A stretch of DNA of 34,845 nt from positions 1 to 34,845 of the forward strand of contig JBNGIO010006142.1 of NCBI GenBank assembly GCA_049999805.1, read 5' to 3'. Source of the DNA: Folioceros fuciformis (Eukaryota; Anthocerotophyta; Anthocerotopsida; Anthocerotales). Below, piece by piece: positions 9,978 to 19,226 of this stretch (positions are counted from its first letter, which is position 1; each line of letters starts with the position of its first letter). The translations under genes and the position numbers were made by a program. Below the pieces are notes generated by a model that was given only the letters and a program-made list of their open reading frames with translations, had not been told where the DNA came from and did not search any database.

Positions 9978-12941
9978 TTAGCTCCTGGATTGCTTTCTAT
10001 TCCAAGCAAAAAAGCCATGTACAACTCCGTCCATGTCTGTCCACCAGCTCTGGCCTGGCTGCTTCCAGGCCCTCAATTGTTTTCTCCTCGCCTGCATCTC
10101 ATGTGCCCGGTCCCACATCTGGGCAGATGTGTACAAGTTACACATCAATACATAAGCTGAGGCATCTTTTCTGTCTAGCTTTACAGCTTCATCGAAAGCA
10201 TGACGACCCACTTCCACGTTGTTCCACTTCCGACAAGCACTCAACAGCGTTTGCCAAAGCACGGCATTGGGTGGTAGAGGCATTGTCTGTACCACAGCTC
10301 GTGCCTCGTCCAGTCGACCTGCACGACCTAGGAGATCCACCATGCAGGTGTAATGCTCAACTGTGGGAGTGATGCCGTACTGTCTGCTCATGCCCTCAAA
10401 CAACTGTCTTCCAACGTTCACAAGACCAGCATGACTGCATACTGTTAGTATACTTAGGAATGTTACGCCAACTGGGGGTATGCCATCCTCTATCATTCTC
10501 TGGAACAAGCCCAATACCACTTCACTGTCCCCTTGGCAGGCGTAGCCCGCAATCAGCGCGCTCCAGGTGACGACATCTCTCTGAGGCAACGCATCAAACA
10601 CCTGCTGGGCATCAACCATGCTCCCACATTTTCCATACATGTTTATCAAACTGCCAGCTACAAACTTATCAACCTGAAGCTTTTGCTCCTCAATCTGTGC
10701 ATGTAGATGCCTCCCCAGATGCAAAGCTGCCACATTAGCACACGCCTGCAGCAGGCTCAAAAATGTCACAGAATTGGGCACAGCGATGCCTTCTTGTCGC
10801 ATGGCACTGTACAGACGAAGGGCTTCATAGCTCATACCCTGGTGGCTGTATCCTGCTATCATGGTCGTCCATGTCACCACATTTTTCTGCCCGAGTCCAT
10901 CAAACACCCTCTCAGCGTCTTCCAGCCTGCTACACTTTGCGTACATGTTTACTAAACTGCTCGCCACAAATCCATCACTGTCATATCCTTGTTCTCGTAT
11001 CTGCTTATGCAGCTGCCTCCCCTTCTCTAAAGCAGCCGTCCCTACACTCGCACATGCCTGCAGGGCGGAAGCAAATGTCCCACAATTAGGGACAGCGATA
11101 CCTTCGTCTTGCATAGCACTGTATAGCTGAAGGGCTTCCTGGCCCATTTCCTGCTGGGAATATCCTGCTATCATGGCATTCCATGTCACCACATCTTTTT
11201 GAGCAAGACCATTAAACACCCTGTGAGCTTTGATTAGGCTGCCGCACTTTGCATACATGTTTAGCAAACTGCTGGCTACAAACACATCAGCTTCATGTCC
11301 TCTTTCTCTAATTTGCGCATGGAGATGATTCCCCATCTCCAAGGCTGGGGCGCCCACACTTGCACATGCCTGCAGGAGGCACACAAAGGTCACAGAATTG
11401 GGGACAGCAACTCCTTCCTCTTGCATCGCAGTGTAGAGACGAAGGGCTTCATGGCCCATGCCCTGCTGCGAATACCCTGCAATTAGAGCAGTCCATGTCA
11501 CCACATCCTTCTGACAAAGTCCATCAAACACGCTTTTAGCGTCCTTCAAGCTGCCACACTTCGCATACATGCACACCAAACTGCTAGCTACAAACACATC
11601 AGCTTGGTGACCTCGTTTCCTGATTTGCGAATGAAGCTGAATCCCCTTCTCCAACGCTGCTGGAGTGCCCAGACTCGCACATGCCTGCAGGAGGCACACG
11701 AATGTCACCGAATTGGGTACAGCCATACCTTCATCTTCCATAGCACTGTAAAGACGGAGAGCTTCCTGGCCCATCCCCCGCTGGGAATACCGTGCTATCA
11801 TGGCATTCCAGGTCACTACACTTTTCTCACTAAGGCCATCAAATACTTTTTGCGCATCTTCCAAGCTGCCGCACTTTGCATACATATGTACCAAACAGTT
11901 GGCTACAAACACATCAGCCTGGTGTCCCCGTTCCCTGATTTGTACATGGAGCTGCTTCCCCTTTTTCAATGCCGGGGCCCCCACACTTGCACATGCTTGC
12001 AAGAGGCACAGAAACGTCACGGAATCAGGTTCAACGATGCCCTCTTCTTCCATAACCCCGTAGAGGCGAAGGGCGTCATCCCCCAAGCCGTGGTCAGCAT
12101 AAGCTGCTATCATGGCATTCCATGTTACCACATTTTTTTTCTCAAGCCCGTCAAACACTTTTTGCGCGTCTGCCAAGCTGCCACACTTTGCATACATGTC
12201 CACCAGGCAACTGCACACGAACAAATCAGGCTCAACGCCACTAGCCATGACATCAGCATGCACCTGCTGCCCAGTTTCCAAGTCTGACCCCCTTGCACAA
12301 GCCTGAAGGGCTGCCACAAATACATGGCCGTCTGGCTTCACACTTGACATGCGCATCCGACGATACAGCTGCACAGCCTGCTGGTCTTGACCGTGCTCTA
12401 CGTGCGCAGAAATTATGGACGACCACATGAAGGCATCTGGGGCGGCAACCATGGTGAACACATCCATCGCTTCTTGCAACCTGCCATGAGAGGCATACAT
12501 CCGAAGGATATGGTTGCACAGGAACGTGTCCGACTGGTGCCCCTTTCTCACGGCCAAAGCATGGACCCGGCGACCCAGAACCAGGTCCTTCTTCAGTAGA
12601 CATTTCTTTAGGACTCTATACAGAGTAGATGTTGATAGACGGCAGTCCGTCTGCACAATAACTCCAAGAGCCTCGACAGCCTCACTGACTCGGCTCAGAT
12701 CACATAGCTTGATAACGGTTTCAGTGCCCAATACAGAATTGTCCAGCAAGCTCCAGTCGGGCTTCGAGGTCTCGCAGTTTGAGAGCGCTTGATTCCCAAA
12801 AGTCGAGTGAGACGGACGTCTTCCGTGGATTCCTGTCAAATCAGCAATTTGCTTGACTCGTTTGTGACGATCCAGAATCTCATGGCTCGTAGGCCCATGC
12901 GCTGAGCGAGGTGCAAGAGATAACGAACCAGTGTGCTGCAT
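9978..12941 (-). CDS. PLS-class pentatricopeptide repeat protein with E domain, no DYW
   Basis: This is an intronless 987-aa PPR protein. By family these act in mitochondria or plastids, binding specific RNA sites in C-to-U editing or other RNA processing. The first 100 or so residues are basic and Ser-rich without repeats, compatible with an organelle targeting peptide. From about residue 105 to 870 there are P-L-S triplets, recognisable by MYAKCGSL (S motif), VVTWNAMIA (P motif) and SVTFVCLLQACAS (L motif). The C-terminus holds HYTCMVDLLGRAGRLDEA, then E-type sequence (SAYVLMCNLYTSAQMWDRA, PGQSWW) and a short tail, VVHGFFAWNRKQSRS. No DYW deaminase follows, so if it works in editing it would need a deaminase partner. 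Central triplets are unusually alike (period about 312 bp in DNA). The ATG at 12939-12941 is the start. Its target RNA is unknown. Confidence 0.95.
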   Translation of the reverse strand: MQHTGSLSLAPRSAHGPTSHEILDRHKRVKQIADLTGIHGRRPSHSTFGNQALSNCETSKPDWSLLDNSVLGTETVIKLCDLSRVSEAVEALGVIVQTDCRLSTSTLYRVLKKCLLKKDLVLGRRVHALAVRKGHQSDTFLCNHILRMYASHGRLQEAMDVFTMVAAPDAFMWSSIISAHVEHGQDQQAVQLYRRMRMSSVKPDGHVFVAALQACARGSDLETGQQVHADVMASGVEPDLFVCSCLVDMYAKCGSLADAQKVFDGLEKKNVVTWNAMIAAYADHGLGDDALRLYGVMEEEGIVEPDSVTFLCLLQACASVGAPALKKGKQLHVQIRERGHQADVFVANCLVHMYAKCGSLEDAQKVFDGLSEKSVVTWNAMIARYSQRGMGQEALRLYSAMEDEGMAVPNSVTFVCLLQACASLGTPAALEKGIQLHSQIRKRGHQADVFVASSLVCMYAKCGSLKDAKSVFDGLCQKDVVTWTALIAGYSQQGMGHEALRLYTAMQEEGVAVPNSVTFVCLLQACASVGAPALEMGNHLHAQIRERGHEADVFVASSLLNMYAKCGSLIKAHRVFNGLAQKDVVTWNAMIAGYSQQEMGQEALQLYSAMQDEGIAVPNCGTFASALQACASVGTAALEKGRQLHKQIREQGYDSDGFVASSLVNMYAKCSRLEDAERVFDGLGQKNVVTWTTMIAGYSHQGMSYEALRLYSAMRQEGIAVPNSVTFLSLLQACANVAALHLGRHLHAQIEEQKLQVDKFVAGSLINMYGKCGSMVDAQQVFDALPQRDVVTWSALIAGYACQGDSEVVLGLFQRMIEDGIPPVGVTFLSILTVCSHAGLVNVGRQLFEGMSRQYGITPTVEHYTCMVDLLGRAGRLDEARAVVQTMPLPPNAVLWQTLLSACRKWNNVEVGRHAFDEAVKLDRKDASAYVLMCNLYTSAQMWDRAHEMQARRKQLRAWKQPGQSWWTDMDGVVHGFFAWNRKQSRS
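10737..12302 (-). repeat. Coding tandem repeats of about 312 bp within the PPR gene
   Basis: The landmark around GCACATGCCTGCAG recurs at 10737, 11049, 11361, 11676, 11988 and, more degraded, 12294. Spacings are 312, 312, 315, 312 and 306 bp, that is 102 to 105 codons or one P-L-S triplet. The regularity and closeness of copies suggest expansion or gene conversion within the gene. Confidence 0.85.
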
Positions 12942-13605
12942 CTATTTGAACGAGCCAGAGGCACGGCACTGACCATAGAACACAGGACTTCGGCACTTTC
13001 ATTTCACTCTTAAAGTCGTTTGACGGCACCTCCCAGGCCTTGTCACACTTCAGGGCAAGCCAGTGAAGTTTTCGACTCGGAAGGCGACACCAGGGAAAAA
13101 TCACCGCGTACTGTTTATCGAAACGGGATATCATCGTACAAGTGGAACTACTTCCAAAAGAACCTCCCTAGGACTTAAGCTCTTCGACCGCGCAGATTTA
13201 CAAGAACTGTCAGACACTACATAGTACTCAACAACCTCGGTAGTATTCTCGCGACGGCCTATGTCATGGCCCGAACGTAACGAGCAGAGCTGGCTTGTTG
13301 GACAACTTCAACTCCGGAATAAGCGCTCCATCTGCTGACTGTTGAGCTCCAGGAATATCTCGCCCTTCCGAAGCAGTCTGCGTCCTCCTCGTAGTCCCAA
13401 GGTCATTTTCTGGAAGCAACAATTGGATCCTTCGTATCTCACAAAAAGCAATCAGACAGCGAAGCTCATGAGCATCAACAGGTTCCTCCTTAAAAAGCCT
13501 CCATACCAGGAGACCAGCAAGTTGGCCATCAAGACAGCTCCTGCTGCAGAAACAGCCCAGGCTGCCTGCAAGGCCCGCCAACCTCCGTCGACAGGTTGTT
13601 CAGCA
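12942..13605. other. PPR upstream region and 3' flank of the E3 ligase gene
   Basis: Both neighbours are on the minus strand, so this stretch holds the 3' UTR of the RING gene followed by the PPR promoter. Open frames here (for example 13264-13581) match no family and probably are untranslated sequence. No clear TATA box was seen. Confidence 0.5.
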
Positions 13606-15413
13606 TCAGGCCTCTTCTCTCCTCGTACCATTACCATGGATGATATTGTACTTGCACAGTGGGCAAGTAGCATTTATGCGGAGCCACTTATCAATGCATG
13701 CACAGTGGAAGTGATGTAGACAAGGAAGCTCCCGCAACTCTGCTCCATCATCGTACGAAGAGAGGCAGATGCAGCATTCCTGGTTCAGAAGTCAGGGAGG
13801 TGTGTTAGGTTCAGAAACAAAGTCAATAACCTTGGCCAGGGAACGATTAACCAGATGCTTACCGCATCCTCTGCGGGTATCGCCCGCTCGGTGACATCTT
13901 CAGAAGGACTGACCAGTCCCATGACCCCAGCAAATGCTCCGCTGGCCTTCTCCCCGCTACTCTTGTCCATTCCCCCCGTCCGCCTGAACTTGTACTTAGG
14001 TAGAGAGCTTATATCTTCCTCAGATGCACCTTCCTGATCCAGACAAGGAGAAAAGAGTTTAAGGGCATGAGACAGAAAAACTATCGATCAGCAGCACTGT
14101 CTTATCACAGAGAAACTGGACTGTTTGCTTTCGGTGATTTTTGGGCAAGCCTTCGGGCAATTAACTGCTGAATACAGACAGAACAGCCACTTGAAAACAG
14201 GTCAAATACCTGATCAGCCACTGCGTAGAGAATTGCTATGATACAGGGTAGGCAGCAGCAGACGGCAATGCCAATGACACATGCAAGAGCCACGCAAAAG
14301 ACTACAAAGAAGACATCGAAAGCTAAAAACACCACACAGAGCCTGCACAGAAGCCACACCTAGCCGTCAGAACCGACCGTCACTTGGGGACGAAAACCTG
14401 TAGTTTTGCAACATTCAGAAGCTGCGCGGGCGACGAGTGAGGCAGCATACCAGTACAGCCTGGGAGAATCGTGAGTCAACGTCTGACCTCCAGCCGTTAT
14501 CCAGTAGAAACCAACAATCCACCAAACAAAGGAGAAAATGGTGTTGACCGACTCGAGGCGCTTGGCAATGCTGCATGAACGAGCACCACAGACAAGACGA
14601 AAGCTTCCAGATGAGCATAGAGCCAACTATGTGTAAGCAGGGCGTGACGACAACAAGTGACCCATCAGCAAAGAAAAAGAGCAAATCACTCTCCTACTTA
14701 GCCAGCTGATAACATAACCTGAGCACATATCCAGAGAATGCGACTCGCGGCTAAAACCCTAACATTGTACCATCCAACACCTGCAGAAACGTGGGGGACT
14801 GGGGAAAATGCTGACGGACAAACCTGGCTCCCTCAACCGTGGTCTCCTCCTCATCGGACTCAGCGTCCGGCTCCGACTCACCGAGCTCAGGATCGTCATG
14901 GTTCGGCGCGACAGGCGCTGCAGCATGCTGAGCGGGCGGCTGGACGTTCCGGAGCCGCCGCCGCCTTCTATACTCACAGCAAACACAAAGCATGTGCAGC
15001 ATGCACTGCAACGCATACCCGAGCACCCAAAGCCGCAGATGGGTCCGCGGCTTCTCTTGCTTGCTTAGAAAAAGCACGACCAGCGCCACCACCACAAAAG
15101 CCAAATTCCAAATCAGGTCCAAAACCACGACAGGCCGGGAATAGGCCCAGTCGCTCTGCCGCTCCTCCAACTGCTCCGCGGCCGACTCCCTGACCAGCAT
15201 GGACGGCTCCCTCATCAGCCGGCGGCTACTAGCCCGGCGCAGAAAACGCGCTGCTCCCTGTACTCCCACTCTTCTGGCCCCGCTCCCCGACCCGGCCCCG
15301 GGCCCGGCCCCAGACCTAGCCCCTTCCTCATCCACTCTAGCGAGCAGCGGCGTGGCGTCTATCACGACATCCGAAGCCGAAGTAGAGGGCCGCAACACCC
15401 GCCCCCGATCCAT
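13606..15413 (-). CDS. Multi-pass membrane RING-H2 E3 ubiquitin ligase (At1g12760/At4g11680-like), 5 exons
   Basis: The product joins ubiquitin to unknown targets at a membrane. Exons on the minus strand: 15413-14824, 14570-14451, 14342-14210, 14033-13863, 13779-13606. All borders are GT-AG and phases match, giving 395 aa. The N-terminus is Arg-, Ser- and Gly-rich. Hydrophobic segments follow: [55 protein letters not shown] and a long stretch through [19 protein letters not shown]. Next come [14 protein letters not shown] and the C-terminal RING-H2 finger: C340, C343, C358, H360, H363, C366, C377, C380 (C3H2C3). It ends REEA. The residue after C358 is Leu, where Gly is usual. Order, spacing and length all match the plant family. 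Intron 1 (253 nt) carries a telo-box-like motif. The substrate is unknown. Confidence 0.93.
14754..14762 (+). promoter_or_regulatory. Telo-box-like motif in intron 1 of the E3 gene
   Basis: AAACCCTAA lies within the first intron (14571-14823). Telo-boxes of this kind in plant promoters and first introns are linked to expression in dividing cells. A single 9-bp match is weak evidence. Confidence 0.3.
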
Positions 15414-16493
15414 CTCCTCCCTCCCGCTCCCCCTACGATGACACAGTGCAAATTCCTTGGCCCTCCACCTGCCCCTGGCGCTTCCCCTTCCCTCCCCTAG
15501 CCTACTGCCTCACTTGGTCGAGCATTTCAAAGCTACCTCCTCCGCCGCACCTGTTTCCAAACACGCCGCGGCGTCCTTGCTCCTCCATCTCTTTACATTG
15601 GCCATGTAGTCTTCCCGGCATCAGCAGCAGAAGCAGCAGCACCAGCAAGAGGCTCAGCAACAGTGTCGTCCGGCCAGAGAACCCCGTCCAGTCGGTCCAT
15701 GGCGCATTCCCCAGCACCTTCGCGCCCCCGATTGCTCGCTGGCTACGCCGACAGGAGGCGGAAGTAGCAGGGCGGGCAAAGCGCAGGCGAGGGCGGGCTC
15801 CACGAAGGCCGCGGGAGCAAGGGCCTGGCAGAGACTAGGCAGGCAGGCTGGAAGAAAGACGAAAGAAGAGATGATGAGAGCGAGCAGGCGTGGAAGTAGA
15901 GTGGGGCGGCATGCGCAAGCCGTGCCCAGCCGCGCCATGCACCGCCTTCTGTCCCGCTGCGCATTTCTAAAGCTGCCGCTACGTCACGGGATGGGCACCA
16001 AGCAAAAACACCGAGGTCGACGACGTGGGTCCATGTGACGGCTCCAACTAGGGTGCGAATTCAATTTCCGTCTACCTTTCCCACTTTTCTATGCTCTTCC
16101 CCTTTTCCCAAATATAATATACAGATCACCCACATCACAGAACAATATCATCCCCAGGCGTATCCTCCCTCCCTGCCTGTGCATTTCCCACTAACACACC
16201 ACCCTAACCCTAACCCTACCAACTCAACGTGATTAACATGCATGGAAGAACATTTTTTTTGAAGTCTGTTATTTGTTTGCTTTATTATAACTGGAATACT
16301 TTCCTTCACTACTTTATTCATTATATTTTTCCCTCCTTGCTTTCATTTGAGAAGTTGTGTTCTTGTGTCCTTACTATCTATCATGAACTCTTATGCATCA
16401 TTCAAACACCTATGTGTTTTATGGGTGATATTTATGTATCCAATTTCAGCTTTAATCCTTGTAAATCCAGATATTACTTTTGTTGACATGCAG
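15414..16493. other. E3 ligase 5' region, GC-rich, then AT-rich DNA
   Basis: From 15414 to about 15970 the DNA is GC-rich and probably holds the promoter and 5' UTR of the E3 gene. A CAG/CTG-rich stretch lies near 15619-15662. Upstream frames here include a 36-codon ATG-started one on the minus strand near 15700 (starts MDRLDG, ends TTWPM) that could be an upstream ORF. Beyond 16000 the sequence turns AT-rich. No other gene was recognised. Confidence 0.45.
16202..16218. repeat. Short telomere-like repeat (CCCTAA)n
   Basis: Nearly three copies of CCCTAA lie in a row. The unit is one A short of the standard plant CCCTAAA repeat. It may be a promoter telo-box array or a tiny interstitial telomeric tract. 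Confidence 0.6.
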
Positions 16494-16757
16494 TGTGAGG
16501 CACAAGAATTTGGTTTCTGGCAAAGCATAATCTTCTATGACTACGTGCTTGAGGCTGTAGATGACATGGTAGTCTCAGGAGCCAAAAATTTTCCGCACCT
16601 TCCATATGCAATTTCTATATTTCAAATAGATGCTCAAGTCGATTGCAAGATGAAAAATCCCACAATGATGGATGCATCACAATGTTATTCTTGCCTCAAT
16701 TTCATTTGGTCTGAATTGAAGAAACTATGTCCCAAAAAGACTTTTGCTTCTTATACA
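16494..16757 (+). CDS. Candidate orphan internal exon, unknown protein
   Basis: These 264 bp (88 codons, phase 0 at both ends) are open and lie between a good acceptor (GTTGACATGCAG) and a strong donor (A|GTAAGTG). The product begins CEAQEFGFWQSIIFYD and ends KKTFASYT. It contains HLPYAISIFQID and a CYSC pair. The amino acid composition looks like a real soluble protein. I do not recognise the family. An assembly gap starts 29 bp downstream, so a continuation could be hidden. It may be an exon of a lineage-specific gene or of a fragmentary duplicate. The upstream frame is also open but reads like intron (Leu/Ile/Phe-rich). Confidence 0.4.
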
Positions 16758-16786
16758 GTAAGTGATTGTCATATTCAATATAGGTT

Positions 16787-16886
16787 NNNNNNNNNNNNNN
16801 NNNNNNNNNNNNNNNNNNNNNNNNNNNNNNNNNNNNNNNNNNNNNNNNNNNNNNNNNNNNNNNNNNNNNNNNNNNNNNNNNNNNNN
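16787..16886. other. Assembly gap (100 N)
   Basis: There are exactly 100 Ns directly downstream of the candidate exon at 16494-16757. The flanking sequence is AT-rich. Confidence 0.95.
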
Positions 16887-16967
16887 AAAAATATATAATT
16901 TAATTCTTATACTAATATAAATATAGTCATATATAATTTTTATTTCAAAAATTATATGATAAAAGGG

Positions 16968-16997
16968 GCAAGCTTCTTTAGTTACAAAGAAGCTTGC
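16968..16997. repeat. Perfect 12-bp inverted repeat
   Basis: GCAAGCTTCTTT (16968-16979) and its exact reverse complement (16986-16997) are separated by 6 bases. It could form a hairpin. It may be part of a small inverted-repeat element or simply chance in AT-rich DNA. Confidence 0.7.
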
Positions 16998-17174
16998 TTC
17001 AAAACAGGTGTCTTTGAGTGCCGTCCATCGCCTAAGAGAAGTGGCACCAAGACCACTAGTGACCATAGGCTCCTCTCCTTCCTTCCACGATGTATATCCT
17101 ACCATATATAATTTGATTATAATTTGAGGTTTGAGCTTTGAGTTGCCACAGGCTGCAACCAGATCAAGCAGCGG

Positions 17175-19226
17175 TCACTTTACTGGGGCAACCTGAGGAA
17201 AAGAAGGATCCTGCCCTAGGTTTCTTAAATTTTCGAAGTTCACGGATCCCTGGGTCAGAAATCGAAACGTCTCCTGATACAGGCTTGCCCAGTACCTGTT
17301 GGTCATTCCTTGACTGACCTGTAACAGCACGTCTTAGCCGTATTAGAACAAGCAGTTCACTCTGGCCAACCAAGTGTGGATCACCGGCAGAGGAACAATC
17401 AAGTTCCACTAGTAACAAGCCGCCCTCACCTCTGTAGGGTCCACCATTGGATGCGGTACCCGCTGGGATGCGACGTACATGCCCTCCAAATGTGGAACTC
17501 CAGTTCCCTCTGCATACGAGGCAAGCCAGAAAGGGGGAAAGTGGCCTGGTTATGATCTGTCACCCAACAAACCATCGTCGAGTTGAGTGAAGGGAAGTTA
17601 CCGGCGAATTGGATCATGCTTGCGGTGAACGCCTTGTTTGCAGGGATGTTTGCTGAGTCATCGTTTTCAGTGAGCATCAAGAACGTGGGAACAGCTGACA
17701 AAGTTTGAGCTTGGCGTATCACAGAGTTGCCGAAAACATCGGTGGCGGCGAAGCATCCGACTGTGAACTGAAGCTTTGGATCCCAACCGGACTCCTTCAC
17801 ATCCAGTGGCCCGGCTATTAAAGAGAACTGTCTCTTCACCTCATTCACCTCCTGCGAGACAATTGTTAATACAACGTGTCCTGAAGAAGCCTAATACCTA
17901 TGGAGGAAAGCAGCATGAAGGAGGCCTGACCTTCAGAAGAGGAGCATAAGCCACAACCTTGGAGACTCTGTTCGGATGGGCAGCTGCCAGACTAAGAGCA
18001 ACTGCTCCTCCAACTGACAAGCCAACAGTGAAAGCCGGACCTGGAAGTGCCTCGATCTCAGCAAGCCGAGCCTCAGCGTCGTGTAGATAATTCATATGTG
18101 AGGAATCGTAAAACCTACCTTGCACAACACGCTTCACATGTCAGACATACGTGGAAACCAACCTCCAGTGGCAGTGTGGAGCAACATGTTATGTTTGAGG
18201 ATAGCATCCTCTTACTTGTTGAATGCGTCCGAATATCCCCCCTCATTGATAGCCGTGACGATTGCCTCCATGTCGGGCGATAGGGCATTGATCCTTTGCT
18301 TCAGCGACTCTAGCTGCAGCCTTGGAAATTAGTGACACCAAACACGAAACACTAGCAAGGCAGAAATCCGGCTGGACTTAAGGAGCAGCAGCTGACCTGC
18401 TCCTGGCTAACGTCAGAGACTCTGTCAACAGCTGCCAAGGCTCCAGATAAAACTGGATCCTGCAAGAACTTCTGCCTAACAGAACCTTTCCACTGCAATT
18501 TCAAGTCAACCTGCCACCGACCTCCTAAGTGAGCTCCAAAGGACTGGACACACGAAATCACGCGCATATCTGCGAGCACTCATTCATACATACCTGAGGC
18601 CAGTTTTTGTCAGGGTTGACAAGATAGTGGTTGGAGATGGAGGGCTGGTACACATTGAAGCCATTATCAAACAGATACTGTGCGAGACGCCATGTCTGGT
18701 CAGGCTTAGACGAAAATCCGTGGAACACGAGCACAGTGCCGTAGACGGGTGCCCCCTCTTCGTGCAGGAGATAGTATGGAAGAGCTCCCTCTCGCCTCTC
18801 AGGATTGCGTGAAAGAGGTACCAGAAAGTTGTCAATGCGCTCTTTAGTCTGCACTTCCCAGAAGCAGTGATCCTTCACGGGATGCAGCATACAAACTCCA
18901 ACTACACCTGAGTACTTACTCACACTCGGGACACTCACCTTGGCAATTTGATCCGCGGTGAGGACAAACGAGTCGATCCTTCCGAGACGCTTTTCCACCA
19001 GATTTTCGTTGGTAGCTGCCGCAGCTCTAACGCTGAGATCGTGCCTGCCTGCAGCTCCCCACTTTCTACCTTTTCCAACGAGCTGCTGGCTCCAGAGCGG
19101 GGAATGCCTCACCTGCTTCCGACCCAAGTACACGTTTGGCAGCTCCTTCCGCTGCGCACAGGCTCCTCCGAGCTGTCTGTTCAGCTGCACGGTCACCGAA
19201 TTCTGCACCTGGCCCGCCCACGCCAT
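17175..19226 (-). CDS. Alpha/beta hydrolase, probably plastid-targeted, 8 exons
   Basis: This is a serine hydrolase of unknown substrate. Exons on the minus strand: 19226-18939, 18848-18594, 18510-18397, 18313-18216, 18114-17931, 17851-17602, 17509-17430, 17318-17175. GT-AG borders and phases agree throughout and give 470 aa. The first 60 or so residues are basic and poor in acidic residues, ending near SVRAAAATNE, which resembles a chloroplast transit peptide. The fold follows: VLVFHGFSS (strand and oxyanion loop), an inserted helical segment, GLSVGG with nucleophile Ser285, VPTFLMLTENDD with likely acid Asp377 or 378, and VPHPMVDPTE with likely His416, then RYWASLYQETFRFL. The ATG at 19224-19226 is the first in frame. 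Intron 1 (18849-18938) is exactly 90 nt with no stop, so a retained form would stay in frame. Intron 6 (92 nt) and intron 7 (111 nt) are less obvious but needed for the His-containing C-terminus. Confidence 0.85.

Noticed and set aside
13264-13581. 105-codon minus-strand frame between the PPR and E3 genes
   Set aside because: It lies in the 3' UTR of the E3 gene, just past the true REEA stop, and matches no domain.
14751-14823. Extension of E3 exon 1 to a stop at 14751
   Set aside because: An AG|GTTTGT donor at 14823/14824 joins in phase to exon 2 ([11 protein letters not shown]), which is the family sequence; the extension is intron.
15502-15717. 71-codon minus-strand frame with a signal-peptide-like Leu run upstream of the E3 ligase
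   Set aside because: It has no ATG before the Leu run, which is simply a CTG repeat read in one frame. It lies in the probable 5' UTR or promoter.
17164-17418. 84-codon minus-strand frame at the 3' end of the hydrolase gene
   Set aside because: The correct last exon (17318-17175) uses a different frame here and gives the family-like RYWASLYQETFRFL ending; this frame is a by-product.
17426-17601. Continuation of hydrolase exon 6 to a stop at 17426
   Set aside because: The tail (after MIQFAG) has no family-like C-terminus. Removing a 92-nt intron with a good pyrimidine tract restores the HPMVDPTE segment and the catalytic His.
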